Below, in pieces: positions 18,571 through 30,350 of a stretch of DNA of 64,000 nt (positions within the stretch are counted from its first letter, which is position 1; every line of letters begins with the position of its first letter). The notes under the pieces were generated by a model. That model saw only the letters and a list, made by a program, of their open reading frames with translations, was not told the origin of the DNA and did not search any database. The DNA is from Tetragenococcus koreensis. Its GTDB lineage: Bacteria; Bacillota; Bacilli; Lactobacillales; Enterococcaceae. Made by a program: the position numbers and the translations under genes. The stretch is from the NCBI RefSeq assembly GCF_003795145.1, contig NZ_CP027786.1, forward strand, positions 434,001-498,000, given 5' to 3'.

Positions 18571-18599
18571 TAGACAGATACTTATTTTTTTGCTATAGT
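18571..18599 (+). promoter_or_regulatory. Promoter of the P-type ATPase leader
   Basis: TAGACA (18571-18576), a 17-base spacer and the extended -10 TGCTATAGT ending at 18599. Predicted start near 18606, 20 bases before the structured leader. Confidence 0.7.
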
Positions 18600-18625
18600 G
18601 GCTAAGTAAATAAAATAAACAAACA

Positions 18626-18693
18626 GGTTGAGCGTAAGCTTTCAAGACATAACTTCCAAGGGTGAGGAAGGTCTTGTTTGCTTGCGCTTTTTT
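18626..18693 (+). ncRNA. Structured leader RNA with terminator (copy A), candidate riboswitch
   Basis: GGTTGAGC opens the element. An outer stem GCGTAAGC (18632-18639)/GCTTGCGC (18680-18687) is followed by six T, i.e. a terminator. Nested inside are CAAGAC (18643)/GTCTTG (18671) and CTTCC/GGAAG closing the loop AAGGGTGA (18658-18665). The same GGTTGAGC start, TTCAAG word and AAGGG(G)TGA hairpin occur before the V-ATPase operon at 23763. Shared sequence plus a terminator before two ion pumps suggests transcription attenuation by a common signal, Na+ or another cation being the obvious candidate. The class is not identified. Confidence 0.65.
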
Positions 18694-18719
18694 ATGTTTG
18701 ATTATAGTTTTTTGGAGGG

Positions 18720-21491
18720 ATGAAGGAATTGAAATTTTATCAACAATCTAAAGATAAAATCATCGAGCAATTTAATGTCGATATACAAAATGGCCTGACA
18801 GACGAGCAGGTATCACAACAACGGGATGAGTTTGGTGAAAACAAACTCCCTGAGAAAAAAGAAGACCCTTATTGGAAAGTCTTCCTTAAAAACTTTAAAG
18901 AGCCTATTGTTATCGTGTTAATGGGTGCTATAGTTTTATCTTTATTAAGCTCGTTTTATTCGATACAAATCGAAGGCAATATGGAAAGTGGAATGGAATC
19001 CTTATATGAAGCAATCGCTATTTTTGTTTTGATTCTCATTAATGCTTTTCTAGGGTTCTGGCAAGAAATTAGTGCGCGTAAGAGCTTAAATGCACTAAAA
19101 GAAATGAACACTCGCCATACAACTGTACTACGCAATGGTCAATGGGAAACGATCCCCGTAAATGAATTGGTTGTCGGTGATGTGGTAAGTAATACTGTTG
19201 GTGACTTTGTCGAAGCTGATGTTCGTTGGGTAGATACCAATGAGTTACAAGTGATCGAAGCTCACTTAACGGGTGAAGCGGACGCGATTGAAAAAGACAC
19301 AAAAGTCATTAACGAAGACGCGGAATTGGGCGATCAAACCAACATGGGTTTTTCTGGTTCTACTGTTTCTAATGGACAAGGAACGGGTGTCGTTGTAGCC
19401 GTAGGGCAAGACACGGAACTAGGGAATATTGCCCAAATGATCGAATCCGTTGAAACGAAACCTTCGCCATTACAAAATACGGTTAATAAACTAACAAAAA
19501 CGTTGATGTTTGTTGCAGGTGGCGTTGTTGTCTTTACCATTGTCGCTGGAATCATTCAAGCAGGTGAGTTAAGTTTTGATTCCATTGCCTCTGTTTTATC
19601 AACATCCATTGCTTTAGCAGTTGCTTCGATTCCTGATGCGTTACCTGCTGTTTTATCGATTGTTTTAACGATTGGTGCTAGTAAGATGGCAAAAGACAAA
19701 GGGTTGATTAAATCCTTGTCTAGTGTTGAAACTTTAGGGGCTACTTCCTATATTGCTTCTGATAAAACAGGAACGTTAACCAAAAATGAGATGACAGTGG
19801 TTCAGTATCATGCCAATGGTCAAGACTACAAGGTTACTGGGTTAGGTTATAAACCAGAAGGTGAGATTAAAAATAATGGGGATTCTTCTGATTCTTCCGT
19901 TGAAAAATCACGTAATTTTTTACTCGGCGCGGTCTTATGTAACGAATCCGCTATACAAGAAAATAATGGCGAATATCAACCGCTAGGTACGCCTACAGAA
20001 GTAGCTTTAACAGTGTTAGGTAGAAAAGTAGGCATTAGTCGAGAAGAGTTATTAGAAAACAAAGAACTTATTCGAACACTACCTTTTAGTAGTAGTCGTA
20101 AAATGATGAGCGTTGTTGTAAAAGAAGGTGACAAGTACACCTTATATACAAAAGGAGCACCGGACGTCTTAGTTAATCATAGTTATGGTATTTTAAAAAA
20201 TGATCAAGTCGACACTTCTGAACAAGAAAGAACCAACTTTTTAACAACTGTCGATGAATATGCAGAAGGAGCTCTACGCACGTTAGCTGTGGGACAAAAA
20301 GAAATCTCAGAAGACGAAGCAACCAATGGCACAGTGGAAACCTTAGAAGAAGATCTAGTTATCACTGGTGTTGCAGGAATTATTGATCCCGCTCGTGAAG
20401 AAGTAAAAGAATCCGTAAGAATCTTGCATAATGCCCAAGTTGAAGTCGTTATGATTACAGGTGACCATGAGAAAACAGCTAGAGCGATTGCCCAAGAATT
20501 AGGCATTGTCAAAGATAAAAATGCTCCAGTTATTCGAGGCGCTGAAATCGAAGAAATGACAGATGAAGAACTATTTGAAAAGGTGAAAGACACCAATGTT
20601 TATGCTCGGGTTTCTCCAGAACATAAACAAAGAATCGTTAAACAATTGCAAAAGTATGGTCAAATTACCGCGATGACCGGCGATGGCGTAAACGACGCGC
20701 CTGCGTTGCGTATTGCAGATATTGGTATTGCTATGGGAATTACTGGTACCGAAGTAACGAAAGATTCCTCTGATTTAGTATTATTAGACGATAAATTTAC
20801 GACTATTGAAAGAGCTGTAGAAAATGGGCGGACGATTTATGGCAATATTAAAAACTTCATTCGTCATGAAATCACGACCAACGTCGCAGAAGTTTTATCT
20901 ATTCTGATCGGATTATTGTTCTTCACTCAAACTGTGGGGCACATTCCTGCTGCTACTCCAACGTTAACAGCATTAATGGTTTTATGGGTCAATATGATTA
21001 GTGACGCCGTTCCTTCATTTTCTTTAGGCTATGATGTAGCGGAAAAGAATATCATGGACGATGGCCCTCGGGACCCTAATGAATCAATTCTGGCTAATTA
21101 TACTTGGTCACGTGTTTTAATTCGTGGTTTCTTTACGGGGCTTCTCGTTTATGTTGCTTTCCTTTGGGCCGCTCATGAAGGTATGGCCGCCGATCAAGCA
21201 CAAACAGTGGCTTTTCTAACGCTAGTTTATGGACAATTATGGCACGTATTTGATGCACGTAGTTCGAAAACTTTATTTAGAAGAAATCCATTTGAAAATA
21301 AATATTTAGTTGCTGCTGTCTTGTTTGCAGGAATTTCTTCTTTCCTTGTAACGATTATCCCATTCTTTAATTTAGTAATGGGGACAGCGCCATTAGAAGG
21401 TTCTGTTTACCTAATGGTTCTATTTATTCCTGCTTTACCAACACTGATATTATCAGGAATTAAAGAACTATTTGGCATTAAAATTTGGTAA
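18720..21491 (+). CDS. P2-type cation-transporting ATPase (Na+ or Ca2+ pump)
   Basis: 923 residues with the full P-type plan: N-terminal cation-ATPase domain, actuator loop HLTGEADAI (about 183), phosphorylation site SDKTGTLTKNE (Asp near 348), nucleotide domain, hinge AMTGDGVNDAPALR (about 651), and ten membrane segments. Membrane helix 4 reads PDALPAVL, with Asp where SERCA has Glu in PEGLP, and helix 6 has NMISDAVPS. This is the SERCA/PMR-like group that includes bacterial Ca2+ and Na+ pumps. GGAGGG abuts ATG 18720, so TTG 18729 (10 bases after it) may be the true start. The leader shared with the Na+ V-ATPase favours Na+ export, an inference. Confidence 0.88.
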   Translation: MKELKFYQQSKDKIIEQFNVDIQNGLTDEQVSQQRDEFGENKLPEKKEDPYWKVFLKNFKEPIVIVLMGAIVLSLLSSFYSIQIEGNMESGMESLYEAIAIFVLILINAFLGFWQEISARKSLNALKEMNTRHTTVLRNGQWETIPVNELVVGDVVSNTVGDFVEADVRWVDTNELQVIEAHLTGEADAIEKDTKVINEDAELGDQTNMGFSGSTVSNGQGTGVVVAVGQDTELGNIAQMIESVETKPSPLQNTVNKLTKTLMFVAGGVVVFTIVAGIIQAGELSFDSIASVLSTSIALAVASIPDALPAVLSIVLTIGASKMAKDKGLIKSLSSVETLGATSYIASDKTGTLTKNEMTVVQYHANGQDYKVTGLGYKPEGEIKNNGDSSDSSVEKSRNFLLGAVLCNESAIQENNGEYQPLGTPTEVALTVLGRKVGISREELLENKELIRTLPFSSSRKMMSVVVKEGDKYTLYTKGAPDVLVNHSYGILKNDQVDTSEQERTNFLTTVDEYAEGALRTLAVGQKEISEDEATNGTVETLEEDLVITGVAGIIDPAREEVKESVRILHNAQVEVVMITGDHEKTARAIAQELGIVKDKNAPVIRGAEIEEMTDEELFEKVKDTNVYARVSPEHKQRIVKQLQKYGQITAMTGDGVNDAPALRIADIGIAMGITGTEVTKDSSDLVLLDDKFTTIERAVENGRTIYGNIKNFIRHEITTNVAEVLSILIGLLFFTQTVGHIPAATPTLTALMVLWVNMISDAVPSFSLGYDVAEKNIMDDGPRDPNESILANYTWSRVLIRGFFTGLLVYVAFLWAAHEGMAADQAQTVAFLTLVYGQLWHVFDARSSKTLFRRNPFENKYLVAAVLFAGISSFLVTIIPFFNLVMGTAPLEGSVYLMVLFIPALPTLILSGIKELFGIKIW

Positions 21492-21513
21492 CTTATTGAA
21501 TTTAAACTGTATA

Positions 21514-21565
21514 AAAGCAAGGTATTATTTCTAAGTCATTTAATACCTTGCTTTTATTTTTTTAT
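21514..21565 (+). terminator. Terminator of the P-type ATPase gene
   Basis: A 15-bp perfect stem (21514-21528 with 21542-21556) is followed by T-rich sequence. Confidence 0.85.
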
Positions 21566-21647
21566 TCTAAGTTGTAAGTGGTTGCTAAGTTTGGCTTTCT
21601 CAGCTAAATTTCCAGCAAACTGGCTAGATTCTTGTGTAGTTTAGTAG

Positions 21648-21776
21648 GAAAGCCAGTGTCTTCTACTATTAGGTGGTCTTATCATATTTATTGCTATGAA
21701 GTTTGTTTATAACTTAGATGAGGACAAGATGGAAAAAATTCAAGATAAATTAGCAGTGAGAGATTCTGCAAAATAA
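21648..21776 (+). pseudogene. C-terminal remnant of a GPH-family sugar:cation symporter
   Basis: About 42 codons follow an in-frame stop. The end reads GGLIIFIAMKFVYNLDEDKM and then EKIQDKLAVRDSAK, the last membrane segment and cytoplasmic tail (YxLDExK) of glycoside-pentoside-hexuronide symporters. No start or upstream part remains. The stretch 21777-22056 holds no gene I can support. Confidence 0.55.
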
Positions 21777-22056
21777 TCGTAAACATTTATATTTTTACCG
21801 TTGCCAACCAATTGGCTACTAGTGTGAAGGATAAAGTGTTGTAAGTTCCTTCATTTTAGAATGGTTTAGTTTGAAGCTTGAGTAATTTTCAAAATTTAAA
21901 TGAATAGAAAAATGGCTGCGGATTGTTATGATAATAATCATCTTGTAGCCTTTCGTCGAGTGAGGAATGTAAAAATTTTTATTCCAAATATTTTTATGAA
22001 TAAATCGCGATGTTGAAAGTCCTTGTCTTACAAGGATTAACGATTGTAATAAAAAA

Positions 22057-22116
22057 GAAATCGGAAGGTAAAACCCTATGAAATGAGGATTTGGCCTTTC
22101 CGATTTCTATTTTTTT
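22057..22116. terminator. Bidirectional terminator-like hairpin left of the IS
   Basis: GAAATCGGAA (22057-22066) pairs with TTCCGATTTC (22098-22107). T residues follow and A residues precede it. It may belong to the vanished upstream gene or shield the IS from read-through. Confidence 0.6.
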
Positions 22117-23540
22117 AGAATTTCACGGTATAAATGAAAATAGAAAAAAGAATCATAAGAAAAGCCGACAAATCGAGCGATTTCCACTATAATAGTAGTA
22201 ACGACAAAACTAAATAGGAGGCTTTTCTTATGAATTCTGAAACTATTGTACCATACAATATCAACTTATTTGAAGATTTTGATTGCGGACCGCTTCAAGA
22301 GTTTGAAGCTCTATTAAATCAGATCCCTTACCAGCACTTGATCCAGGAATTAGATGACCGACGTGCGAGCGGTCGCGATGATTGGCCGAACGAAGCGATG
22401 TTTCGCTGCTGGATTGCGATGTTTGTCTTCCATCATCAAGGGCCCACGGAGTTAATCAATGAACTTGAGCGGAATCCTTTTTTACGTCATGCTTGTCATC
22501 TTGAACCACGCTACAATCGAAAAAACGGCCACAAAAGTTTAGCTCCTAGTCCTTCAGCTTTCACACGATTTCAAAGGCGACTGATCGATGTTCAAGACCT
22601 GCTCGACGCCCTATTTGCCCATATGACCGAGGAGCTACAAGAAGCGCTCTCCGACCTCGGCGAAAGCTTAGCTTTGGATGGCAAAATTATTGAAGCCTAT
22701 GCCCAAAGACCGCCAAAAAAGAAAAAATGCGAGGGGCGTCGAGATCACGATGCCAATTATACCCAAAAGACTTATACCTCTACGACGAAAGAAGGGAAAA
22801 TCCAAACAAAATCCGCTTGGTTTTATGGTTATCGCGTGCATCTAATCGCCGATGCCAGATATGAGTTGCCCCTTTTATTTCGAGTAACACCCGCGGCGAA
22901 TGGGGAAAAAACGGTGGCTAAGGAAATGGTGGCCCAAATGCCTTCCTGGCTGGCGGAACGTTGCGACCATTTATCCGCAGATAAAGGCTATGACGGAGGA
23001 AAATTACGCGAGATCATTGAAGATCGAGGGATGAAGCCGATCATCGATATCGTGAATCATTGGCAAGGAGAAAGCACCCGACAATATCAAGACACCGACT
23101 TCGTTTATACTTATAAAGGAGAAGTTTATTATGTGAGCGATCGAGGAAAGCTTATCCGAGCGCAATACAAGGGGTATCATGCCGCTTCGGACACCCTTCG
23201 TTATGAAACGCATCCGAAAAATGGGGCGGGGATTCATCGGGTTTCGATTCCACGTGCCGAAGATCCCCGGGTCTTTAACTTGATCGGGCGGGATTCGAAA
23301 AAATTTCAACGTTATTATAACGAGCGCTCCGCCGTGGAACGGGTCAACGGTCGTATCGACCGCGATTATCTCTTTGAAGATCACCGGGTACGGGGCTTAG
23401 CGAAAATGAAATTGCACGTGACCACCACATTTTGCTTGATGTTAGCGAAGAAAAAACGCGCCTTAGCCCAAGAAAAACGACCCGCGGCGTAACTCTCGCC
23501 ATCATAAAAAAACACGGTGTATTTTTACCCGTGTCTTTCG
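22117..23540 (+). mobile_element. IS element with IS1182/IS5-like transposase
   Basis: One intact transposase gene (22230-23492). Candidate imperfect terminal repeats are GAATTTCACGGTATAAAT at the left (22118) and, inverted, GAAAGACACGGGTAAAAA at the right (about 23521-23540). They share about 12 of 18 positions. No clear target duplication was found, so the ends are approximate. The coding part is markedly richer in G+C than its neighbours, a sign of recent arrival. A hairpin at 23512-23534 probably terminates the transposase mRNA. Confidence 0.6.
22230..23492 (+). CDS. Transposase, DDE type, IS1182-like
   Basis: 420 residues. The N-terminal DUF772-like region has NEAMFRCWIAMFVFHHQGPTE. The DDE catalytic domain shows ALDGKIIEAYA (first Asp), LSADKGYDGGKLR (second Asp) and YYNERSAVERVNGRI (Glu). 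The ORF is complete and uninterrupted, so the element may be active. AGGAGG precedes the ATG. Codon use, with many CGG, GCG and GAC-type codons, is unlike the neighbouring genes. Confidence 0.9.
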   Translation: MNSETIVPYNINLFEDFDCGPLQEFEALLNQIPYQHLIQELDDRRASGRDDWPNEAMFRCWIAMFVFHHQGPTELINELERNPFLRHACHLEPRYNRKNGHKSLAPSPSAFTRFQRRLIDVQDLLDALFAHMTEELQEALSDLGESLALDGKIIEAYAQRPPKKKKCEGRRDHDANYTQKTYTSTTKEGKIQTKSAWFYGYRVHLIADARYELPLLFRVTPAANGEKTVAKEMVAQMPSWLAERCDHLSADKGYDGGKLREIIEDRGMKPIIDIVNHWQGESTRQYQDTDFVYTYKGEVYYVSDRGKLIRAQYKGYHAASDTLRYETHPKNGAGIHRVSIPRAEDPRVFNLIGRDSKKFQRYYNERSAVERVNGRIDRDYLFEDHRVRGLAKMKLHVTTTFCLMLAKKKRALAQEKRPAA

Positions 23541-23698
23541 TGCGCTCTTTTTTAAAGAAAGACTGTTCAAGAAAAAAAGAAAACGTTTATTTTTCCTTAT
23601 TAAATGGGAAAAAACGTGGGTTTTCTTCTTTTTATTTCTTTTTTTATCTTTTTTACGAAAAAAATGAAGCAGCGCAAAAGATTCTTTATAAGTAGAGG

Positions 23699-23727
23699 TT
23701 TCCAAACGAGAAATGTTTTGCTATACT
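23699..23727 (+). promoter_or_regulatory. Promoter of the ntp V-ATPase operon
   Basis: TTTCCA (23699-23704), a 17-base spacer and extended -10 TGCTATACT ending at 23727. It resembles the TTTTGCTATAGT promoter core of the P-type ATPase at 18594. Start expected near 23734. Confidence 0.65.
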
Positions 23728-23762
23728 AAAAGAGTAATTAAATCGTGAATAGTATAACTAAT

Positions 23763-23842
23763 GGTTGAGCAAATTGTTCAAGGATAGCGTTCTTCAAGGG
23801 GTGAGAAGAACATTATTTGGATAGCAAGCCTCAACCTTTTTT
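23763..23842 (+). ncRNA. Structured leader RNA with terminator (copy B), candidate riboswitch
   Basis: GGTTGAG (23763-23769) pairs with CTCAACC (23830-23836), and six T follow. Inside, GTTCTTC (23789-23795)/GAAGAAC (23805-23811) closes the loop AAGGGGTGA. The opening GGTTGAGC, the TTCAAG word and the loop match leader A at 18626, though the terminator stems differ in sequence, so the fold appears conserved. It lies 45 bases before ntpF. The known Na+ induction of the E. hirae ntp operon makes Na+ a natural ligand candidate. This is not proven and the class is unassigned. Confidence 0.65.
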
Positions 23843-23887
23843 GTTTATCTTCTAAGAAGAAGATAAAGTTGAAAGTGGGGTGAGAAT

Positions 23888-24197
23888 ATGCAAGAAGCTT
23901 TGGAACGAATCAAACAAGCTGAAGCGAAAAATGAACGTAATGAACAACAAATGTGGGCAGATTTAAAAGAATATGAACAAGAAAAAAATGAGCAATTAAA
24001 AATGCTTGAACGTGAGAAGAAAGAAGAAAGAGATAATATACTCACTGAAATTCAAGAAAAGTATGAAGAACAGCTTCAGCAACAACAATTTTCCTTAGAG
24101 CAAGAAGTTAATACAGAAGATGAGAATTATAAACAATCTTACCAAAAAAATCGGGGGAAAGTTGTGGAACAAATTATCGAGGGAGTGAACCAAAAAA

Positions 24198-24208
<11 letters not shown>
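23888..24208 (+). CDS. ntpF: V-type Na+-ATPase subunit G/H (NtpF), stalk coiled coil
   Basis: 106 residues, almost entirely charged helix rich in E, K and Q with heptad character, as expected for the peripheral-stalk subunit that pairs with NtpE. It opens the nine-gene operon, as in E. hirae. GGGGTGAG lies before ATG 23888. Its stop overlaps the ntpI start by 11 bases. Identification rests on coiled-coil character and operon position. Confidence 0.8.
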
Positions 24209-26635
<2,427 letters not shown>

Positions 26636-26659
26636 TGAGGGTCAAAGGAGGGGAAATCC

Positions 26660-27244
26660 ATGGATGCAATTGAAACGATTATTCATGATATTGATCAACA
26701 ATCAGAAAATGAGCGAATAACTAAGAAAAATGAGCGATTAGAAGAGATAGAGCAAACATTTGAGACGGAAAAACAAAAGATCGAAAAAGCTCATGAAGAA
26801 CAACTAGCTACACAAAAAGACCGTTTAGAGAAAAAATTTCGACAAGAAAAAAATCGTAATACTGTACAAGCACGACAAGCGCGCTTAAAAAGAAAACAAC
26901 AGTACTTAGAACAAATTTTTGAAGATGCTTATCAAGAAATGGCGCAGTGGGATGTGCAAACAACCCGAGAATTTTTGCTGTCTTCTCTTAAGCAAAGTGG
27001 ACTTATCAAAGGAAAAATAATTCCGGGCGGTTTAACCGATGATTCTGTTTATTCTGCTGAATGGATCGAACAAATCAACCACTCAGAAGGGATGGAACTT
27101 TCCTTAGGCGAAAAAAGTTCGAGTTCAGAGCATGGTTTTTTACTTGAAGTTGCAGGAATTCAATACAATTTTTACTATCACGAATTATTGGCTGAAGTAA
27201 AAAAATCAGCTAGTGGTGAAATCATGCAAACCTTATTTACGTAG
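26660..27244 (+). CDS. ntpE: V-type Na+-ATPase subunit E (NtpE)
   Basis: 194 residues. The N-terminal 100 are charged coiled coil (peripheral stalk with NtpF). The C-terminal part folds as the head that binds the catalytic hexamer (GFLLEVAGIQYNFYYHELLAEV). AAAGGAGGGG is before ATG 26660. Position between ntpK and ntpC matches E. hirae. Confidence 0.88.
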   Translation: MDAIETIIHDIDQQSENERITKKNERLEEIEQTFETEKQKIEKAHEEQLATQKDRLEKKFRQEKNRNTVQARQARLKRKQQYLEQIFEDAYQEMAQWDVQTTREFLLSSLKQSGLIKGKIIPGGLTDDSVYSAEWIEQINHSEGMELSLGEKSSSSEHGFLLEVAGIQYNFYYHELLAEVKKSASGEIMQTLFT

Positions 27245-27258
27245 AGGAGGAGGACGCA

Positions 27259-28251
27259 ATGAAGGATTTATATCATACAGTCAATCCCGCGGTGCGCTTG
27301 AAAGAAACTGAGTTACTTACCAAAGAAACGTTTGAACAATTAATCGCAGCGGAATCGTTTGAAAAAATTAGAGAATTGTTGAATCCGACAGTCTATAGTA
27401 AATATTTAACGGATCATTTTCAATTTCATTTTGAAGAAAGTTTGGATGAAGAATTAGATAAAACTTATCAAGAAATGATTGAACTAGTACCTGATCCAAC
27501 AATTGTATGGATTTATACGATGCGTTATACCTTTCATAATTTGAAAGTTTTAACCAAAGCGGAAAAAATGCAGGAAGATTACGATCATCTATTTATGCCT
27601 GATGGTTTCTACTCAATTGAAGAAGTCAAGTCCGCAATTGAAAATGGGGTATCAGGAGTGCTTCCCAAATCAATTATTGAAGCGATTCACGATGTTAACC
27701 AATATTTTGAAGAATCGGCTATTTTACAGGGGATTGATGTCATTTATGACCGCCATTTTTTAACGGAACAGCGTCGTTTAGCAGAGGCATTAAAATACCC
27801 GGAACTATTACAGGAAGTTATTGCCTTTATTGATTTTAATAATATCATTACAATGGCTAGATGTATTTTGCAAAATCGCAGTCAAGCGTTTATGTCTGCT
27901 GTTTTGTCCGATGCAGGTTCAATAAAAAAGGAGACTTTTTTAAACTTTACTGATCAATCAATGGAAGAGTATATAGCCTTTTTAGGAAGAACAGATTATG
28001 GACGTTTGTTAGAGCCAGCTTTGCAAAAGGACAAAATTGATTTTTTACAGTTAGACTTGATCAAAGATAACTATCTGACGTCTTTGTATGAAAGGTCGCA
28101 AACAACCGCTTTTGGCCCGTTACCATTATTAGCATTTTTAAATGCCAAAGATATTGAAATAATGAATTTACGTTTGCTCATTGTAGGAAAACGAAGTGGG
28201 TTTACTAAACAGCAAGTAAGAGAAAGGATGCGTGAAATCAGTGAGTTATAA
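27259..28251 (+). CDS. ntpC: V-type ATPase subunit d/C (NtpC)
   Basis: 330 residues, helical. The start ([17 protein letters not shown]) and the [13 protein letters not shown] and NIITMARC segments are typical of the subunit that links the central shaft to the c ring. AGGAGGAGG precedes the ATG. It overlaps ntpG. Confidence 0.9.
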   Translation: MKDLYHTVNPAVRLKETELLTKETFEQLIAAESFEKIRELLNPTVYSKYLTDHFQFHFEESLDEELDKTYQEMIELVPDPTIVWIYTMRYTFHNLKVLTKAEKMQEDYDHLFMPDGFYSIEEVKSAIENGVSGVLPKSIIEAIHDVNQYFEESAILQGIDVIYDRHFLTEQRRLAEALKYPELLQEVIAFIDFNNIITMARCILQNRSQAFMSAVLSDAGSIKKETFLNFTDQSMEEYIAFLGRTDYGRLLEPALQKDKIDFLQLDLIKDNYLTSLYERSQTTAFGPLPLLAFLNAKDIEIMNLRLLIVGKRSGFTKQQVRERMREISEL

Positions 28252-28552
28252 AATTGGGGTTATCGGTGATAAAGAATCGGTGCTTCCCTTCAAGTTATTC
28301 GGTTTTACGGTCAAATATGGCAATAATTTAACAGAAATTAACCAAACCTTTGATGAAATGGTAGAAAAAGGTTATGGCGTAATTTATATTACAGAATCAT
28401 GTGCGCAACAGATTGACAAAAAAATTGAAAAAATTAAAGGACAACTTTCGCCAGCGGTCGTTTTGATCCCTGACCACGATGGTTCAAGAGGAATCGGTCT
28501 TGAATCGGTGCAAGAAAATATGAAAAAAGCAGTCGGACAAAATATTTTATAG
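28241..28552 (+). CDS. ntpG: V-type ATPase subunit F (NtpG)
   Basis: 103 residues starting [14 protein letters not shown] at GTG 28241, which agrees with the family start. An in-frame GTG at 28232 would add three residues. Visible marks are [11 protein letters not shown], the [14 protein letters not shown] turn and the C-terminal VGQNIL. It binds NtpD in the central shaft. It overlaps the ntpC stop. Confidence 0.88.
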   Translation: MSYKIGVIGDKESVLPFKLFGFTVKYGNNLTEINQTFDEMVEKGYGVIYITESCAQQIDKKIEKIKGQLSPAVVLIPDHDGSRGIGLESVQENMKKAVGQNIL

Positions 28553-28568
28553 GAGAGGGGATGATCAA

Positions 28569-30350
28569 GTGAAAGTTGGCAAAATTACAAGAATTTCTGG
28601 ACCATTAGTGATGGCTGACAATATGGAAGAAGCCAGTATACAAGATATTTGTTATGTAGGCGATTTGGGCGTTGTAGGAGAAATCATTGAAATGAGAGGC
28701 GATGTTGCTTCTATTCAAGTGTATGAAGAAACTTCCGGTATTGGCCCTGGTGAACCGGTCCAAACAACGGGGGAAGCACTTTCAGTTGAATTGGCGCCGG
28801 GTATCGTTTCGCAAATGTTTGATGGGATTCAACGCCCCTTAGACGTTTTCGCTGAAAAAACAGACAGTACATTTTTAAGTCGTGGCGTAAAAATTCCTGC
28901 ATTGGATCATGAGAAGAAATGGCAATTTCAACCCAATGTTGTCGTTGGCGATGATGTGATTGAAGGAGACATTTTAGGAAATGTACAGGAAACAAAACTC
29001 ATTATGCATAAAATCATGGTACCAGTGGGGATAAATGGTAAAGTAAAAGCGATTTATGATGGTGAATTTACGATTGATGAAGTTATTTGTGTGATTGAAA
29101 CAGTAAATGGGGATAAAGAATTAACCATGCTACAAAAATGGCCGGTTCGTCGTTTCCGCCCAGTGAAAGAAAAACTCAATCCTGATGTACCTATGTCTAC
29201 TGGACAGCGGGTTATTGACACCTTCTTTCCTGTAACCAAAGGGGGAGCTGCAGCAGTTCCCGGCCCGTTTGGAGCGGGTAAAACGATCGTACAGCATCAA
29301 ATTGCCAAATGGGCAGATGTCGATTTGGTCGTTTATGTTGGTTGTGGTGAACGGGGCAATGAAATGACTGATGTCATGAATGAATTCCCTGAATTGACCG
29401 ACCCAGAAACTGGGGAATCCTTGATGAAGCGGACCATTTTAATTGCTAACACTTCGAATATGCCGGTATCTGCCAGAGAAGCTTCGATTTATACGGGAAT
29501 TACCATCGCTGAATATTTTAGAGATATGGGCTATTCGGTTGCCATCATGGCAGATTCTACCTCGCGTTGGGCAGAAGCTCTACGTGAAATGTCGGGTCGG
29601 CTTGAAGAAATGCCCGGTGATGAAGGCTATCCAGCTTATTTAGGTAGTCGCTTAGCGGAATATTATGAACGCGCGGGTAATGTGGTGGCTTTAGGTGCAG
29701 AGAAACGGCAAGGAAGCATTACCGCAATTAGTGCAGTTTCGCCATCTGGTGGTGACATGTCAGAGCCTGTTACCCAAAATACACTACGTGTGGTTAAAGT
29801 ATTCTGGGGCTTAGATTCGACGTTATCACGACAACGGCACTTTCCTGCTGTTGATTGGTTACAAAGTTACTCGCTTTACTCAGATGATGTGAATGAGTAT
29901 TTTGATCAAAAACTGGGTGCTGATTGGTCTGGACTAGTCGGTGAAAGCATGCGAGTATTGCAAAAAGAATCGGATTTAAATGAGATCGTACGTTTAGTCG
30001 GTGTTGATTCTCTTTCGGAAAAGGACCAATTTGTTCTAGAGATTGCTAAAGAACTCAGAGAGGACTATCTGCAACAAAATGCGTTTGACGATGTCGATAC
30101 CTTTTCTTCAATTGACAAGCAATATTACATGTTGAATACAATTATTTCTTTCTATAATGAAGGAATAAATGCCCTAGACTTAGGCGGTTATTTATCTGAA
30201 CTTTTAAGTGGGACTTCTGCCTTAAGAGATAAAATTGCCCGTATGAAAAATGTTCCTGAAGATAACCTACAACAAATTAGTGATTTACAAAGTGAAATAA
30301 AAGAAACGATCCGAGATACCCTGCAAAAAGGAGACATGGCGAATGATTAA
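28569..30350 (+). CDS. ntpA: V-type Na+-ATPase catalytic subunit A (NtpA)
   Basis: 593 residues, the same length as in E. hirae. Walker [12 protein letters not shown], the GCGERGNEM catalytic glutamate segment and [31 protein letters not shown] are present. It starts at GTG 28569 with GGAGAGGGG 8 bases upstream. It hydrolyses ATP at interfaces with NtpB. The stop overlaps the ntpB start by 8 bases. Confidence 0.96.
   Translation: MKVGKITRISGPLVMADNMEEASIQDICYVGDLGVVGEIIEMRGDVASIQVYEETSGIGPGEPVQTTGEALSVELAPGIVSQMFDGIQRPLDVFAEKTDSTFLSRGVKIPALDHEKKWQFQPNVVVGDDVIEGDILGNVQETKLIMHKIMVPVGINGKVKAIYDGEFTIDEVICVIETVNGDKELTMLQKWPVRRFRPVKEKLNPDVPMSTGQRVIDTFFPVTKGGAAAVPGPFGAGKTIVQHQIAKWADVDLVVYVGCGERGNEMTDVMNEFPELTDPETGESLMKRTILIANTSNMPVSAREASIYTGITIAEYFRDMGYSVAIMADSTSRWAEALREMSGRLEEMPGDEGYPAYLGSRLAEYYERAGNVVALGAEKRQGSITAISAVSPSGGDMSEPVTQNTLRVVKVFWGLDSTLSRQRHFPAVDWLQSYSLYSDDVNEYFDQKLGADWSGLVGESMRVLQKESDLNEIVRLVGVDSLSEKDQFVLEIAKELREDYLQQNAFDDVDTFSSIDKQYYMLNTIISFYNEGINALDLGGYLSELLSGTSALRDKIARMKNVPEDNLQQISDLQSEIKETIRDTLQKGDMAND

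Noticed and set aside
18626-18693. T-box or yybP-ykoY (Mn2+) riboswitch before the P-type ATPase
   Set aside because: The T-box core AGGGTGGNACCGCG is absent, and the long conserved loops of yybP-ykoY are not seen in this 68-base element.
20204-20596. 130-codon minus-strand ORF inside the P-type ATPase gene
   Set aside because: Serine-rich antisense shadow of an unambiguous conserved gene.
23004-23384. 126-codon minus-strand ORF inside the transposase gene
   Set aside because: Antisense shadow of a G+C-rich coding region with no family resemblance or start signal.
23432-23695. 87-codon ORF overlapping the end of the IS transposase
   Set aside because: It is a frame shadow of the transposase end followed by low-complexity K/F-rich translation of A/T runs.
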